Assembly: GCA_018292915.2 (NCBI GenBank)
Contig: JACVVK020000034.1
Location: 2,634,501-2,698,500, forward strand
DNA from: Batillaria attramentaria
Taxonomy: Eukaryota; Mollusca; Gastropoda; Batillariidae
DNA length: 64,000 nt
Reading direction: 5' to 3'
The notes under the pieces are model-generated. The model did no database searches. It was not told where the DNA came from and worked only from the letters and a program-made list of their open reading frames with translations. The number at the start of each line of letters is the position of its first letter. The stretch's first letter is position 1. The position numbers were made by a program, and so were the translations under genes. Shown here one piece after another: positions 26,056-37,783 of the stretch.

Positions 26056-26216
26056 GTGACTACCCGTTCGGCAGCAGCGACCCGCTGAACCAAGGCTTAC
26101 CTGAGTGGCGGCAGCAGCCAGAGCCCAATTACTACGTGGTCAGAAACAAGCCGGTCATCATCACGTGCCGAGCCACGCCGGCCATACAGATCACGTTCAA
26201 GTGTGCCGGCAGCCAG
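26056..26216 (+). CDS. unc5: UNC5 netrin receptor, exon encoding N-terminal half of Ig domain 1
   Basis: Internal exon of 161 bp. The acceptor is a long pyrimidine run ending in TTCCAG at 26055; the donor is CAG|GTGAGA at 26217. It starts with two bases of a split codon (phase 1) and ends in phase 0. The product begins DYPFGSSDP, then LPEWRQQPEPNYYVVRNKPV, a cysteine in IITC, and PAIQITFKC. UNC5 receptors start Ig1 the same way: a proline-rich lead, a 'Y-V-K-N-K-P' strand, and the first two of the four Ig1 cysteines close together, with PA-x-QI-x-F-K-C between them. UNC5 is a single-pass receptor for netrin in axon repulsion and dependence-receptor apoptosis; Ig1 and Ig2 form the outer ligand-binding part. 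Third codon positions are rich in C and G, unlike the flanks. A main-family SINE lies 110 bp after the donor in antisense orientation. Confidence 0.95.
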
Positions 26217-26326
26217 GTGAGAACAGTCCAGCACTGGGAGATTAACTCAGTCTATCCAAAGCTACGACTATAGTCGTAATAAGACTTCTGTCCTCTTTGA
26301 CGCGCTCCTATAGTCGAGAGAGTCAG

Positions 26327-26503
26327 GGGGTGGATGGGTGTTTGGGAGTTTAACGCCCTTTTCCACCACGTATGGGTGATATCAAAGACGGGGCAACGAG
26401 ATAAAGGCCAGCACAAATATTTGACCGCAGCCGGCCGGGATTCGAATTCACGACCCGAGCATTGAAAGTCCAAAACTCTACCATTCGGCTTTCCCGGCTC
26501 CCC
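26327..26503 (-). mobile_element. Main-family SINE in the first UNC5 intron seen
   Basis: Antisense copy 110 bp after the donor of exon 26056-26216. It is flanked by CGAGAGAGTCAG (26315-26326) and CGAGACAGTCAG (26504-26515), 11 of 12 identical. The head carries a small duplication (GCCGGCCGG). Confidence 0.93.
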
Positions 26504-26969
26504 CGAGACAGTCAGACAGAAATTAACTTTCTATTTGTATGTTCGAAATATCGATCTAGGTGGAATTACTTTCTTACAAACGGTTTCTGAATCTGTTGGT
26601 TACCGTTCTTGTTTGTGGTTTATGCTAGACATGTGATGGTAGTGTATGTGTAGAAATGGTTAATTTGCTCATAGATCAGCTATTTCAGAGTCTCAATCAA
26701 CTCTGACTGGAGTAAGCTATGTTTCTGGCAGCTTTGGTGGTAGTTGCCTTAGAAAGTCGGCCGTCATCAAGTGTCGTCAGTCGACCTCAATGAACTTTGC
26801 TTGAGTGCAGATTTGCTGCTGACTCAGACAAGCCTAACTGCCCTATATCTTCAATATTAGAGGATAGAGAGAGAGAGAGAGAGAGAGTCTCCAAATGGAG
26901 CATAACTTCATTCGCAATATTTTTAGAGCGTGGTAAGTGCCGTGTCTCACCACCATCACCACCCCGTCC

Positions 26970-26973
<4 letters not shown>

Positions 26974-27048
<75 letters not shown>

Positions 27049-27060
27049 GCACGCACGCAC
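26974..27060. repeat. (CA)n(GCAC)n tract upstream of UNC5 exon 27120
   Basis: About 70 bp CA, then four GCAC units, ending 60 nt before the exon start. Confidence 0.97.
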
Positions 27061-27119
27061 GAGCGTCCATACGTTCCGTCATGACACAAGTAACCATAAA
27101 ACAATTTCCGTTCCTGCAG

Positions 27120-27330
27120 GTTCCAGTGAAGCACCAGACAAACCTGGAGCTGATCGACCCGGTGACCGGGCGCAAGACGCTACAGTCTAGCATCGAGGTG
27201 ACGAGAGAGGAGGTGGACGACTACTATGGCGAGGACGGGTACTGGTGCGAGTGTTACGCGTGGAACACAGTCCAGGGCTCGTCCAACCCTCAGCACGTCA
27301 AGAGCACGAGAGCCCAGATCGAAGTTGCCC
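27120..27330 (+). CDS. unc5: UNC5 netrin receptor, exon encoding C-terminal half of Ig domain 1
   Basis: Internal exon of 211 bp, acceptor TTCCTGCAG|G, donor CCC|GTAAGT at 27331, start phase 0, end phase 1. The product runs VPVKHQTNLELIDP, then SSIEVTREEVDDYYGEDGYW, CECYAWN and a final strand ending AQIEVA. The paired cysteines of W-C-x-C in front of A-W are the second pair of the UNC5 Ig1 signature, where most Ig folds have one C in Y-x-C. 'EVTREEVDDYYG' corresponds to the family's 'N-V-(T/S)-R-Q-Q-V-E' strand. Together with the previous exon this completes a four-cysteine Ig1. The insert after VTGRK has no gap or frameshift, so the domain looks intact. The pyrimidine tract is short (TTTCCGTTCCTGCAG), and the long CA tract just upstream may bear on exon use. 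I am confident of family; which UNC5 paralogue cannot be told, since most invertebrates have one. Confidence 0.96.
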
Positions 27331-29454
27331 GTAAGTACACACTTTGAGATTTTTCAACACATTCCGTAGCACGCACGAGTATCTCACAATTTTGACTTTT
27401 CCGGTGTTGTCGGGCAAGATTTACTGTTCCTTGAGGGCTGTTATCGCAGCAAACACGAGTATAATCAAAGCGTAACACTCCCACTAAACCAAATTTAAAC
27501 CCATGCTGACATAAATTAGTAACGGGTTTTTGTTGTTGTTGTTGTTGTTGTTGTTGTTTTGTTTTGTTTTGTTTTTTGATTAAACAAATAAAAGCGACAT
27601 AAAAAGGGACAGAAACCACTTAACTTTCACAAAGGACGGCACGGGTCAACGTTTCGGCTTTCGCCTTCCTCAGGACACAAACAAATGGGACATGACTTCA
27701 ACATACAAACAAAAGGTAACTCTTCAGACGTACTGACATACACGGCGCGGGGGAAAAAATTGAACTGAAATGAAACGGTGGGCGAGAAAAGGAACAGAAA
27801 ACAATAGTAAAAATATCACAACACCCATCCTTTTGGTGACAGAAGACCATGGACTGTGTGTGAAAAAAAAGTGGGGCAGAAAAGAACAGAGAAGAATAGT
27901 AAATATTAGCAAAGACATCACAACACCAATCCTTTCTTTCTTTTTTTTTTTCTTTTTGAGTGGTTTCTGTCCCTTTTATGTCGCTTTTATTTGCTTAACT
28001 TGTAACCACTTTGCAGTCATTACCGTTTCCTTTTCGTTTTTTTTTGGGTTTTTTTTTTGTTTTTTTGTTTTTTTTGTTAGTGAAGCGACTGGTGCAGGTC
28101 ACAGTATGTCATCCAGTACGCATCACAAGCACAACTGTTCCAAACAAGCTGACTTTTGTAAGGCAGTTCCTTTAATGATTATGGCACAGACCATATAGGT
28201 AGGCTACCCATAGAGGTATTTCTGTCTGTTTCTGGTAGCTACTGAAAACGAGGAGTGCCTGGGTGAATGCATAGGAATTAGAAAACATTTTATTCCTGCA
28301 CCGCGGCAACCATTTTGATGAGCGATGCTGACCGGAAAAAAAAATCAATATTTGGTACAGTGCATCAGGCCTTTGTTTCGGCGTCCTTGATCGACATAAT
28401 ACGATGCCTGTGGCGCCGAGTCACGTACCGCCGGTAACACTGAATTGGCTCATGTCTCGTGTCGCAAGAACCGACCTGGACATCGTCCAAATGTCCCCTG
28501 TCACGCCATCACCCCGAGACAGCGTTCTTGTCCAGAACAACTGACATTTACTGCGCGATGAAATGGGATTGGTTCTTGTAATCACGTGGGCCCAGCTTTA
28601 CCACCACCACCACCACAAAAAAGGCGAGAGATGAGCTGACTTTTTTGTCTGCAAAAGCAGGAAACCCTGTGATGCTTACGATCAACAAGGGTATTGGGCA
28701 ATCCTCTCAAATACCACAGGATCGTCTGCGTTGTCACTGCGAATCTTTGCGCGCTGTAGCGGCTTCGCCCATTAATAGTTATCTTTTCATCACCGCCTCC
28801 CTACTCCGGGGAGCGATTGAGCGGCGCTTGGCGGGGACCGCTTGCTGTGTACCTTTTCCTGTGATGGGGTGTGAAATATTGATACCCTTACAGCCGCGCT
28901 GCAGAAATTCTGGATTAAATTATGAGCCGGGATAGAGCGTAAGGGGAAAAGCTTGGGACCTGTGACCATGTACACGGCTGTAACCAACTTCATGGCTCCT
29001 TGTCACGATACGTGGCTGACACAGTGGCAGCACTGCCAAGAATTAATCAGGAGAGAGGGGGGAAAAGGTGCTTTAATTAACGCCCAAATGCCTTAGGGAG
29101 GAGGTGGATTAAGACCAAAGCGAGGACAGATCTTCCTCTGCTTTTCTTTTTCTTTGTAGGTTGAGAAGGATTGAATTCCTGTGTGCATAGTGGACGTGTA
29201 GTTTACTGTGTTAGAGGAATATCCGCATCTGGATCTAGGATTTTTAGTTACTTTTTTGTATTGGTCCTTCGTCCATGCCAAACCCAAGAAAATTTATTCA
29301 TTGATAGTTACAGCAGTGCACTTTGAAAATTGGCCGGCCGGGGGAACAGTCATTACCTTGCAAATTTTCCATATTCGTCCATCGTCATACTCGTCATGTC
29401 TTCTCACGTGATCGGGTGCACCACTTCAATCCTTCACATGCACGAAGAGTGCTC

Positions 29455-29522
29455 CCGCCATCTGGGTAAAAGTTCCTAAGTGCCATGGATCGATTACTCG
29501 CTTAGGCCCTTTTTCTACATGA
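29455..29522 (+). mobile_element. Hairpin element, copy 1 (left arm decayed)
   Basis: CCGCCATCTGGGTAAAAG opens and CGCTTAGGCCCTTTTTC closes, with the loop-side ATGGATCGAT between. The arms are complementary with several mismatches. Confidence 0.7.
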
Positions 29523-29718
29523 ATATATAGAGAGAGGGGAAGGTCTCGGGGTTTATCCCGATGGGGGTCGCGGCCACTCAGCCCCCCAGGGACCAGAAGG
29601 GTTGAGGAAAAAAACAGCAACTGTCACAACTTCATCAACAGGCGAGAGATGAACTGCAGGCCGATCACCAACCATGGAATGAGCTTGGAGACAAGATGGG
29701 AGATACGGGAAAACACAC

Positions 29719-29796
29719 GAGAGAGAGAGAGAGAGAGGGAGAGAGAGAGAGAGAGAGATTATGGAAGATAGGAGAAACAGAGAGAGAGAGAGAGAG
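29719..29796. repeat. Interrupted (GA)n tracts
   Basis: GA at 29719-29758 and 29779-29796. Confidence 0.93.
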
Positions 29797-30700
29797 TCGT
29801 CGTGGAAAAGGGAAATAATTCTGACGGGCTGTCATCATTCCGACAAGCCTCGCTTTGATGCTGCGCGCGGCCCGGTGATTGGACCGTACACCAGTTTCCA
29901 CACTCGACTGGAGAAGGAGATGAGCAGAACCCGGGACAACTCTCTAGCAGCGGGTAATTCACTTCGAAAATATGCAACAGGTCGGCCTCGGAACACCTGG
30001 AGTGGAAAGCTAGACGGCCCGGCGGTTCGGGCTGAGGAGAGCATCTCCAAGAGCCATCTAGTGCTTTCCATCTCCTCCCTGTACGCCGCGGATATGATAC
30101 TCGAGGAAGCAGTAATGCCCATGAAGAGAGTTGGTTGGGTGAGGTGGGGGGGGGGGATATCGCAGTAAAGCGCAATAAATATTCATGAATATTTCCTGCC
30201 GAGTGTGTTTTAGGGAAGACGAGCTGAGAAGGGAAGCGGTGTAGGGCCCATAATACACGATCTCTCCTTCACCGGTCAAGTCTCTCTTCACTCCAAACCT
30301 CCCCTGGGGCGGAACCGTGGAGAGGGTAGTAGCCAGGGAAGATGGCGACTGAAACGTATAGCAGTTGATATGATAGATTTACTGTGGTACTTTGACGGGG
30401 CGCTACATGTGTTTACTGTATTTGACGGATCATGCGTCAGGGGGAGATGTTTCTTGTCTTGTTCAGTAATTCTGCGTAAGGAGAGTAGTTAGTTTATGAG
30501 CGCCGCTGTTGGTACTATAGACTAGTAGTGGAACGACCGTTACTGCAGGCAGGACGTTAGACCGGGACATGTTGAACGGCCTTTGGTGATTTAGGACTGG
30601 TGGTGTGCAGTGATGAAAGGGGTTATCCTGCTCACTAGTCAAGCGGATTGAATACGAGACAATCGTCTAGAGAAGTGAATCGGAATTCACAGCAATACAA

Positions 30701-31010
30701 GGGGTGAGCGGTGGTCTAATAGGTAGCGCGTCGGATTTAGCCGCTGCGCTACTGAACTGCCGTCACCAATGTCACGGCGATGAAGCGTGGGTTCGAGCCC
30801 AGGTCGAGCTTGTGATATGTGATACAGGTTTTACCTGGCTGCCGCCGGGCTGCTCATCGAGGGTTTCTCTCCGGGTTATCCGGCTTTCCTCCCACAGCAA
30901 AATTGTAAAAAATATAGGATCGGTATTGGGTGGCCCTGCACCGCGGCGACGCGCTTCCCCCGGGGGAGGCAGCCCGAATTTCCCGAAAGGGATAATAAAG
31001 TAGTAAAAAA
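30701..31010 (+). mobile_element. Second-type tRNA-derived SINE
   Basis: The head AGCGGTGGTCTAATAGGTAG and box B GTGGGTTCGAGCCC are followed by the central block GGTTTCTCTCCGGGTTATCC / GGCTTTCCTCCC and a 3' end GAATTTCCCGAAAGGGATAA with TAAAGTAGTAAAAAA. The last part resembles the LINE-like 3' tail seen at 54564. Confidence 0.75.
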
Positions 31011-31034
31011 CAATTCATCAGAAAAGAATTTGTG

Positions 31035-31215
31035 TGTGTGTGTGTGTGTGGAGGGAGGGATGTTTGGGAATTCAACGTCCTTTTCCACCACGAATGAATG
31101 ACACCAAAGACGGGGCGACGAGAAGAGGCCAGCACAAATATTTGGCCCCAGCCGGGATTCGAACTCACGACCCGAGCATTGCAAGTCCAGCTCTCGACTA
31201 TCCCGACTCCCCAAT
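31035..31215 (-). mobile_element. Main-family SINE with 9-bp TSD
   Basis: Antisense copy with a partly deleted A box region (CAGCTCTCGACTATCCCGAC). GAATTTGTG occurs at 31026-31034 and 31216-31224. A short GT run lies between the first duplication and the tail. Confidence 0.85.
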
Positions 31216-32717
31216 GAATTTGTGGTTGGCCGTCAGCCGGAGACACGTTAAATACCAGTCCAGGCCAGATATTAAATATTAATGTATGTGCAGCCCTGAA
31301 AATGGCGTGAAAAATGCTCTCGAGTAGAATTTAAAACGTACTAGCCAGCGGTAAAACGAAGTTGATTTTTCAGTGTCATAACAATAAAGTGAAGCGAGGA
31401 AAGTATAGTGAGTTCCCTTCGCTACTTCCCAGTCTGAATTCGACGAATCATTGTTCGAAGTGGCAATGCGCAAGAAATCAACAGCAAACAAACAAACAAA
31501 CAAAAAGGGGGGAGGGGGTGTTTATAAAAAAGCGAAGTCATAAGCGGTCCCATCGTCACCAATAAAGGCAACCAGGACAGTACGTTTTCGGCGCAACCAC
31601 AAACAACTCTCTAACTGTTTTACTTCACAATCCAAGAGGGTTCGTCCCTGTTCGTTTGATTTGTGCAGCAATCAGGGAAGTAGTGTCCTGTTCCCAGCCG
31701 AACTCACTATATTGTCTGACTGTCTCGACGTGGAAGAAGTGGGGTGTCCTGGTAAAGAAGAAGAAAAAAAAAAGAGAAACCCTGCCCTCGTAAATCACCG
31801 GAACCGGGTCACCCGCCAGACACACTCTGCACTGTAAACCCGAGGACAGTTGTCGAGGGAAGGAGAGAGGGGCAGACTTCAGACGGAACGTGGGCGAAAT
31901 AAAGTGGTCGAGCTTTCCCAAATCCGAGGGAGACATTTGTAGGGGTGTGAGAAGCGTGGTTTGGGGAGTGTGCGCCAAATACAGTTACCTTGTAGCCGCC
32001 GCCACGACATGAAATACAACGCTGCTTATATGGACCCGAGGGCAAGGAGCGAAAGGGAGAACCGTCCGTCATAGCGGATGGGTCGCTGGTGCAAGGCTTT
32101 TGTTGGGCTGAGCGCTTTTCGTGATGCTGCTCCGGATGACTGCGATGTTGGCTTCATCAGGCAGATTGGAGTTGGAGCGGAGGGAGAGGGTCTGGGAGGT
32201 AGAAGAAGTAGGAAGAGGAAGGTGGAGGTCGATGAAGTAGAAGACGCAGTCAGAGCAGAAGCGCGTTAGAGTTTACTGTTCGTACTAGTACATTGACATG
32301 TCAGTCGCTTAGCCACCTGTCACTTCTAGCCATTGATTCACGTTGCAAATGAGCGGCCCATGGGTAAAAAGCGGCGTTTGTACTTTGCCCTTGAAAGGGC
32401 ATCCCAGAGACGCCGTGATCGTCATCAGAGCCAAGAACATTATCAAGGAGGGAAGAAACTTTTAGAAACTGGCCACCCAAGTAAATCAGCCTCTTCTCTT
32501 TATTCAATATTGAGGGCAGACACCTTTTCCGTAGTGTCTTGGGCTATTTGCACGGTCTTCTCAGTGAAACCCATCGATATAAAGACACGCTGCACATCAA
32601 CACATCTCTAAAAGTGGACACTCCAGACAGATTTTTCATCCAGTAATAGCCGCCGAAGACGTCTTCATGCCGTCAATATAGTGTCCAGTACAGGCTGGGT
32701 GTCGGATTTTGAACTCA

Positions 32718-32784
32718 GTGGATGTAGCTCAGCCGGTGGCCGAAAGCCACAATAAAGAACATGCGGTGGGGGTGCAAATCAAAG
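32718..32784 (+). mobile_element. Possible decayed tRNA-like SINE head
   Basis: GTAGCTCAGCCGGTGG matches a tRNA A box well, but the B box candidate GGTGCAAATCAAA is degenerate. It lies 43 bp before a hairpin element. Low confidence. Confidence 0.25.
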
Positions 32785-32826
32785 TAAACGCCTAATTCAA
32801 ACTCCACCTACCAAATCACCGCAACT

Positions 32827-32899
32827 ACCGTCATCTGAAAAAAGGGGCGTGCGCGCCAAGGATTCGATAGGCGCTTAGGCCCTTTTTCAAGATGACGGT
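32827..32899 (+). mobile_element. Hairpin element, copy 2 (73 bp)
   Basis: Left end ACCGTCATCTGAAAAA and right end TTTTTCAAGATGACGGT are near-perfect inverted repeats. The inner stem is GCGC/GCGC around CAAGGATTCGATAG, followed by GGCGCTTAGGCCC. One of the two best copies. Confidence 0.85.
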
Positions 32900-33510
32900 C
32901 TTCATGATGCTGGTAGCCGGGTGGTTAAGCACAATTCATACCGTTCTTATTTGTAGTGGGAGAGAAGGGCATATGATTGTCAACAAACATAAAAACCATC
33001 CCTGGAAGCAGAACGGCAATAAATTTATACTGTAGCCACAAGCACACGCCCCCGGCCCTACATCGTACACAATTTGTGGCCAGGCTGGATTATGACGTCA
33101 ATCGGCGTACGAATTACGACGAGCCAACGACAGAATCACCGACCTCAACCGTTAATCAACCGGAGGACTGGCAAACGGCAGAGCGAGTGTCCTCTGGTGA
33201 CACACGGAAGGGGGAGTTTGCCGTAACCGATAAATAACTGCGAGTACTTGTAAATCCCATCATGTAAAGTACGCTATAACCCAGTCTTAACGTAATAATG
33301 GATGAGGGGCGTAAAGAGAGGGATGTCATAATTTAGTACGGTGTACTTTCGACCCTTGCGGAGCATAAAACTGACGTTCCCCCTTCGTTCTTTTAAGCAC
33401 TCTCAGAGTAAATTCACTTAGAATAGTGGCTAAGTGGCTTCCTGCTGAAGGTTACTTTGCAAAATTAATGAATTTAAAAAATAATGAATTAATGGGTTTT
33501 ATTTTCCCAA

Positions 33511-33750
33511 AACTGAACCGAGTCGTTGTCGTACGGAAGTGGCAATCGTACCATGGTGCATGATCTGTAGGTGTTTTCCAGTGATAACCTTTGAATTTAC
33601 AAAACCACCGTGATCAAACTGAATTACCCGCACCTCCCACCTCACGAAAATGAACCGATTCCTTGTCGCACGAAAGGGTTACTGAATCGGATCTTGGTGC
33701 AAAACTGTGTTTTTGCCAGTGTGATCGCTTAACGCCTGAATTTACAAGAA
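33511..33750. repeat. Diverged tandem duplication (offset about 136-145 bp)
   Basis: AACTGAACCGAGTCGTTGTC...TGAATTTACAA at 33511-33603 aligns with AAATGAACCGATTCCTTGTC...TGAATTTACAA at 33647-33750, with insertions. Confidence 0.6.
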
Positions 33751-36645
33751 CACGGGAATTATTAGAAGCTTGCCACCCTAAATTCGTCAAAACACGTTAC
33801 ATTAGGCTGACCAACATTCTATTAGAGACATCTTTGGTGTCCTGTGCTTGCTAGTTCTTCGTGTATGAAACGTCTTCTTCTTCTTCTTCTTCTTACGGCC
33901 GAAAAAAGACAGGTTTTAAAAGTGAGGATGGCCTAGTTACAGCAAGTTTAATCGCATTGCTTGACGTCTGTTGCAGCTGCGACTGCAGTGCTTCTTCCTT
34001 CGTTTCCGCTGCTTCTCTCTCTCTCTTTTTTCCTCCCTTCGTCCTTGTCAATTCACAGGATCAACGAAGCAGCAAGGACCTGATTAGTCGGGTCTAGATC
34101 TGATTTCCTGGCATTAAGTCCGATTTGGCGCGAAGCTGCAGGCTCAGTCAATGGCCGCGCTACGTGTGAAGGAGAGCACCCTGACAAGTGACGTTCCCCA
34201 GCAGCAGGCTGCAAAAACTGTGCGGCCCCAGCACAATTACACTGGCGGCTGTTTGTTCCCATTGATGGGTATTGATGTCCCGGTCAATGGTGTGTGGACG
34301 ATCAGGTGTCAATCTCGTTCTAGCGGTTCGATGCCTCTCCCAGCCCGCCCTCGACAGCTTCCGTCTCTTGTTAAATCTACACGCTGATCTGCCCCTCTCC
34401 TGGTGGATCGTTTCGGTAAGGCAAAAAGTCAGTAACGCTGGCAGAATTGGTTTAGTCTTCTCGGCCGCTTCCTGTCTGGGTTTGTTTGCAGGCAAGGGGG
34501 AGCCGGAGCTGCCGGGTCCCGGGATTTCCCAGCGGAGAGCTTCACTCAATCAAGCAATTCACACATCTCTTTGGAAACCGGTCACAAGCTCGCCGAGGCG
34601 AGAGGATGTTGATGTACAGTATACGGCGCGGAGTGGTCCTTGGAAGACGTGGGTTCGCGGGCACGATGAGCTGGCAGAAACCTCAAGAGGACGTCCCCTG
34701 ACAGCTGGGGATGCTGGCCCAGACCGCCAGGACTGTCGGCCTGCTTGACCTCGGCGATCAATTCTATCTGGTCTGGAATTCGTTCTCTGCCCAATTGCTC
34801 CAGTTCCCGACGTTTTGAGAGTCGTTTGGTAGGCTTCTGGCGAATGTATCGCTTTGTCGACTTGGGACTGACGGAACGTGGGAACTGGGGCTTGGGTGAG
34901 GGTGGTGGGGATGGAGACAAGGAGACCTCATACGTTCACACAGTGAATGTCTATCTCAGAGGAGCCACTGATCATGTTGCTGAAGACTTCGCTGCCTTCC
35001 TAACAGAGGATTTCTCCCTTCTCTTTATCCAGTTGTCTCTCCGCATCTTACTCCTCCCCACCAGTTCTCCCCGTTGGGTTCGATTCTACGTTGCGCCGCT
35101 CTACCCTCGCCCACTTCTGCCCACGTTGAACACACCCAACCAACCCCTATTACACACCTTGTAAGGCATTCTCTCGTTGCCTCGGCAGCCGCGCTTCTAC
35201 TGCCAGACAACCACGGACCGCCGTAGCAGCAGCCCACAGCACGGCAGGGAGCGGGAATTCACGACAGCAGCAGACGACCGCCGCTGCTGGATCAATACCG
35301 ATTGAATGCTTGGTTGCCCTGTCTCAATGTAATAATGGTTGCCATTCCGACTGCACCTAATTACTCATTGATCCCTTCTTGGATGCGCTAAATGGAATAA
35401 CGAAAATCTGCGCATTTGCCGTATGATAGGAGCCATTTTCTGCAGTGGCGGATCCTCCTCTTTCGATTTTTCTCGACGAGAAGAGAAGTGGAACACGGTG
35501 TTGGCTTGAGATAAAACGGAACAGAAGGAAGGACTTGTGAATGGGGTTTTGCTGTCTTTTGTGTGGGAGGGTTGTTGAAAAACGACCAGCTCGTAAATGT
35601 AATTGTAGGAAAGTTGAAGAGAAGGAGAAAAAAAAAAACCCAAAAAACAAAGAATGGATGTGCTCGACTCCGTTTTTTCACGTTGGTTAGTTTTTAGAGT
35701 AGGCAAAGGAAGAAAGTGGAGGGAGCAAGGGAGTTGTTTCCCTTTTAAATGTTCTCCTTTTCACGAAAACAAAATTCAGAGCCACAAAGAAACGATATTG
35801 TGTAAAAACAGCCGGGTTGATTTATTCTGCTAAAACCAACACGGTAACACACACACAGCAACGTCTGTGTTGTCTCTTCCGTTGTTTCCCAGTCTAACTC
35901 AGGCGAACGGTGCAAAAACGACTCTGCAGTTCTTGTTTACTCCGTTGTAATGCCATTGGAAGGGAAGCGGATAGAATGACCAAGAAGCATCCAATTTGTT
36001 GCTTTTCCTCTCAGAAGCAAAACAAGTCTCCAGTTGAAATTTCAAAGAGAAAGAGACAGAGAGAGCGTGAGTATTCAAAGGATGAAAGAAGGTATAACGA
36101 GTAATGACGCACTACCCAACTGGCGTTAGCGGAAAGCGCGACTAATTGAAACTACGAAACTCAAACCGAACACATCTCGGGTTTTTTGGGGGGTTTTTTT
36201 CTTGGTCCCCGCCAGTTCTGCCAGGAAGAGTAAAAGAATAGTTCTGTAGTTCTGCTCATTGCAGAACAACAGGAAACGTGATTGTGAGGTCCTTGGAGGC
36301 TTAGTTCAAAGTGCGGCAGAGGAATCCGCCTTAAGCTGTTGCGAGTTTCGGAGACCTTCTGGTGGAATTAGAGGTGTTGCCAAGCAATGTGTGTTTTTTA
36401 CCTGCAGTCTCGTAATATTACTTGTTTGGCCGCAGTGGAGCAGGGCTTTGAACAGGTGAAGAAGCGAAGACTTCTGTAGGTGTTCAAAGATACGGTTGTT
36501 TTTAGCTGACTCCTCTGGTGCACACATGCAGTTCTGTAGTATAGTAACTTCCGTAGTTGTTATAGTGTTTGATTTAAGACAATACTAGCTGAATCTCTTT
36601 GCAGTAAAAGCTTTTGATCGGAGTGCGAACATTCATACATAAAGA

Positions 36646-36647
<2 letters not shown>

Positions 36648-36718
<71 letters not shown>
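36648..36718. repeat. (CA)n microsatellite
   Basis: Pure CA of about 70 bp. Confidence 0.97.
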
Positions 36719-36721
<3 letters not shown>

Positions 36722-37320
36722 CGATTTTGCCACACAGTTCTATATAAGCTAGCATTTTTGTCCCATATACCGTTTGATTCAGATCACAACTTTCAGTTTT
36801 CGCAGTAGTTCTCAGTACCTGAAAGGATCACATCGCTCATATCTTTCTGGAGCTGCAAAAAAATAAATAAATAAATAAATATAAAAAAGAAAAAGCGAAA
36901 CGTTTGGAATTGTCCAAGTGTCACAGTCAGACTTCAAGAAACTAAAAGTGAAATTGCTGAGACAGGAGAATTAGAACCAGTATACCCGCAAACAACACGT
37001 GTACAGGATTTTCAGTGTTTCTTTTCTGCTTTTTCACTCTTCGTGATTCTTTTATTTTCTTGGCCTTGGTTCAGGACAATGTGAGCCGCGTGAACTTGTC
37101 TCTCTCGTGCGCGTAAATTTGCCCCGAAAGTTTCCCCATGCTCGAATATTCACACCAGAGGTGGTAAAACGGAATCGGACGAAATACTGGTGGGGTAATT
37201 TACCCGTTAACGCTGTGCACAGCGATGCATTGCGTCTGTTCTGTCACCTGCAGTTACACTGTGTTACACTGTGTTGCCTGGTACATAGTGTACAGGGTTT
37301 GCGCGTTCTAGCACAGAAGA

Positions 37321-37486
37321 AGGGTGTTTTAGGGGCTTAAACGTCCTTTTCCATCACATACGGTTGATAATTATCAGAGACGGGGTAACGAACAAGGGGC
37401 CTGCACAAATGATTGGCCTCTACCGGGATTCGAACTCACGACCGTAGCATTTGATAAAAGTCCAACGCTGTACAGCATGGCTTCCC
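37321..37486 (-). mobile_element. Main-family SINE, diverged, head partly lost
   Basis: Minus-strand body (TTAAACGTCCTTTTCCATCA) and B box (GGGATTCGAACTCACGACC) are clear. The A box region is reduced to GCTGTACAGCATGGCTTCCC. No target-site duplication seen. Confidence 0.8.
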
Positions 37487-37699
37487 AACTGTCCATCAGT
37501 ACAGTCTGTTTAACCAGCATTGCAAATTGTCGTCAATATACAGAGTTAGAGTGTGTTGCCTGGTACAGACGAAGTCTACTTCACGCAGCATTGCAAATTG
37601 TTATTCCGCCCAAACGTACACTGCTTTGTATACTTTGTATAGACTTGTTACTAGTGCAAAAGAAGTCAACGTGAACAAGCAAGCAAGCGAGCAAGCAAG

Positions 37700-37701
<2 letters not shown>

Positions 37702-37782
<81 letters not shown>
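37702..37782. repeat. (CA)n microsatellite
   Basis: Pure CA of about 80 bp, preceded by short AAGC/GAGC repeats. Confidence 0.97.

Positions 37783-37783
<1 letters not shown>

Larger units (their letters stand above)
26217..27119 (+). other. UNC5 intron inside Ig domain 1 (903 bp)
   Basis: Phase-0 intron with GTGAGA at the 5' end and TTCCTGCAG at the 3' end. It holds an antisense SINE (26327-26503), a short (GA)n at 26865-26887 and a (CA)n/(GCAC)n tract (26974-27060) that leaves only about 60 nt for branch point and acceptor. Confidence 0.9.

Noticed and set aside
29761..30175. 135-138-codon open frames on both strands
   Set aside because: They start in a (GA)n tract and overlap each other; the sequence is simply poor in stops and nothing is recognisable.
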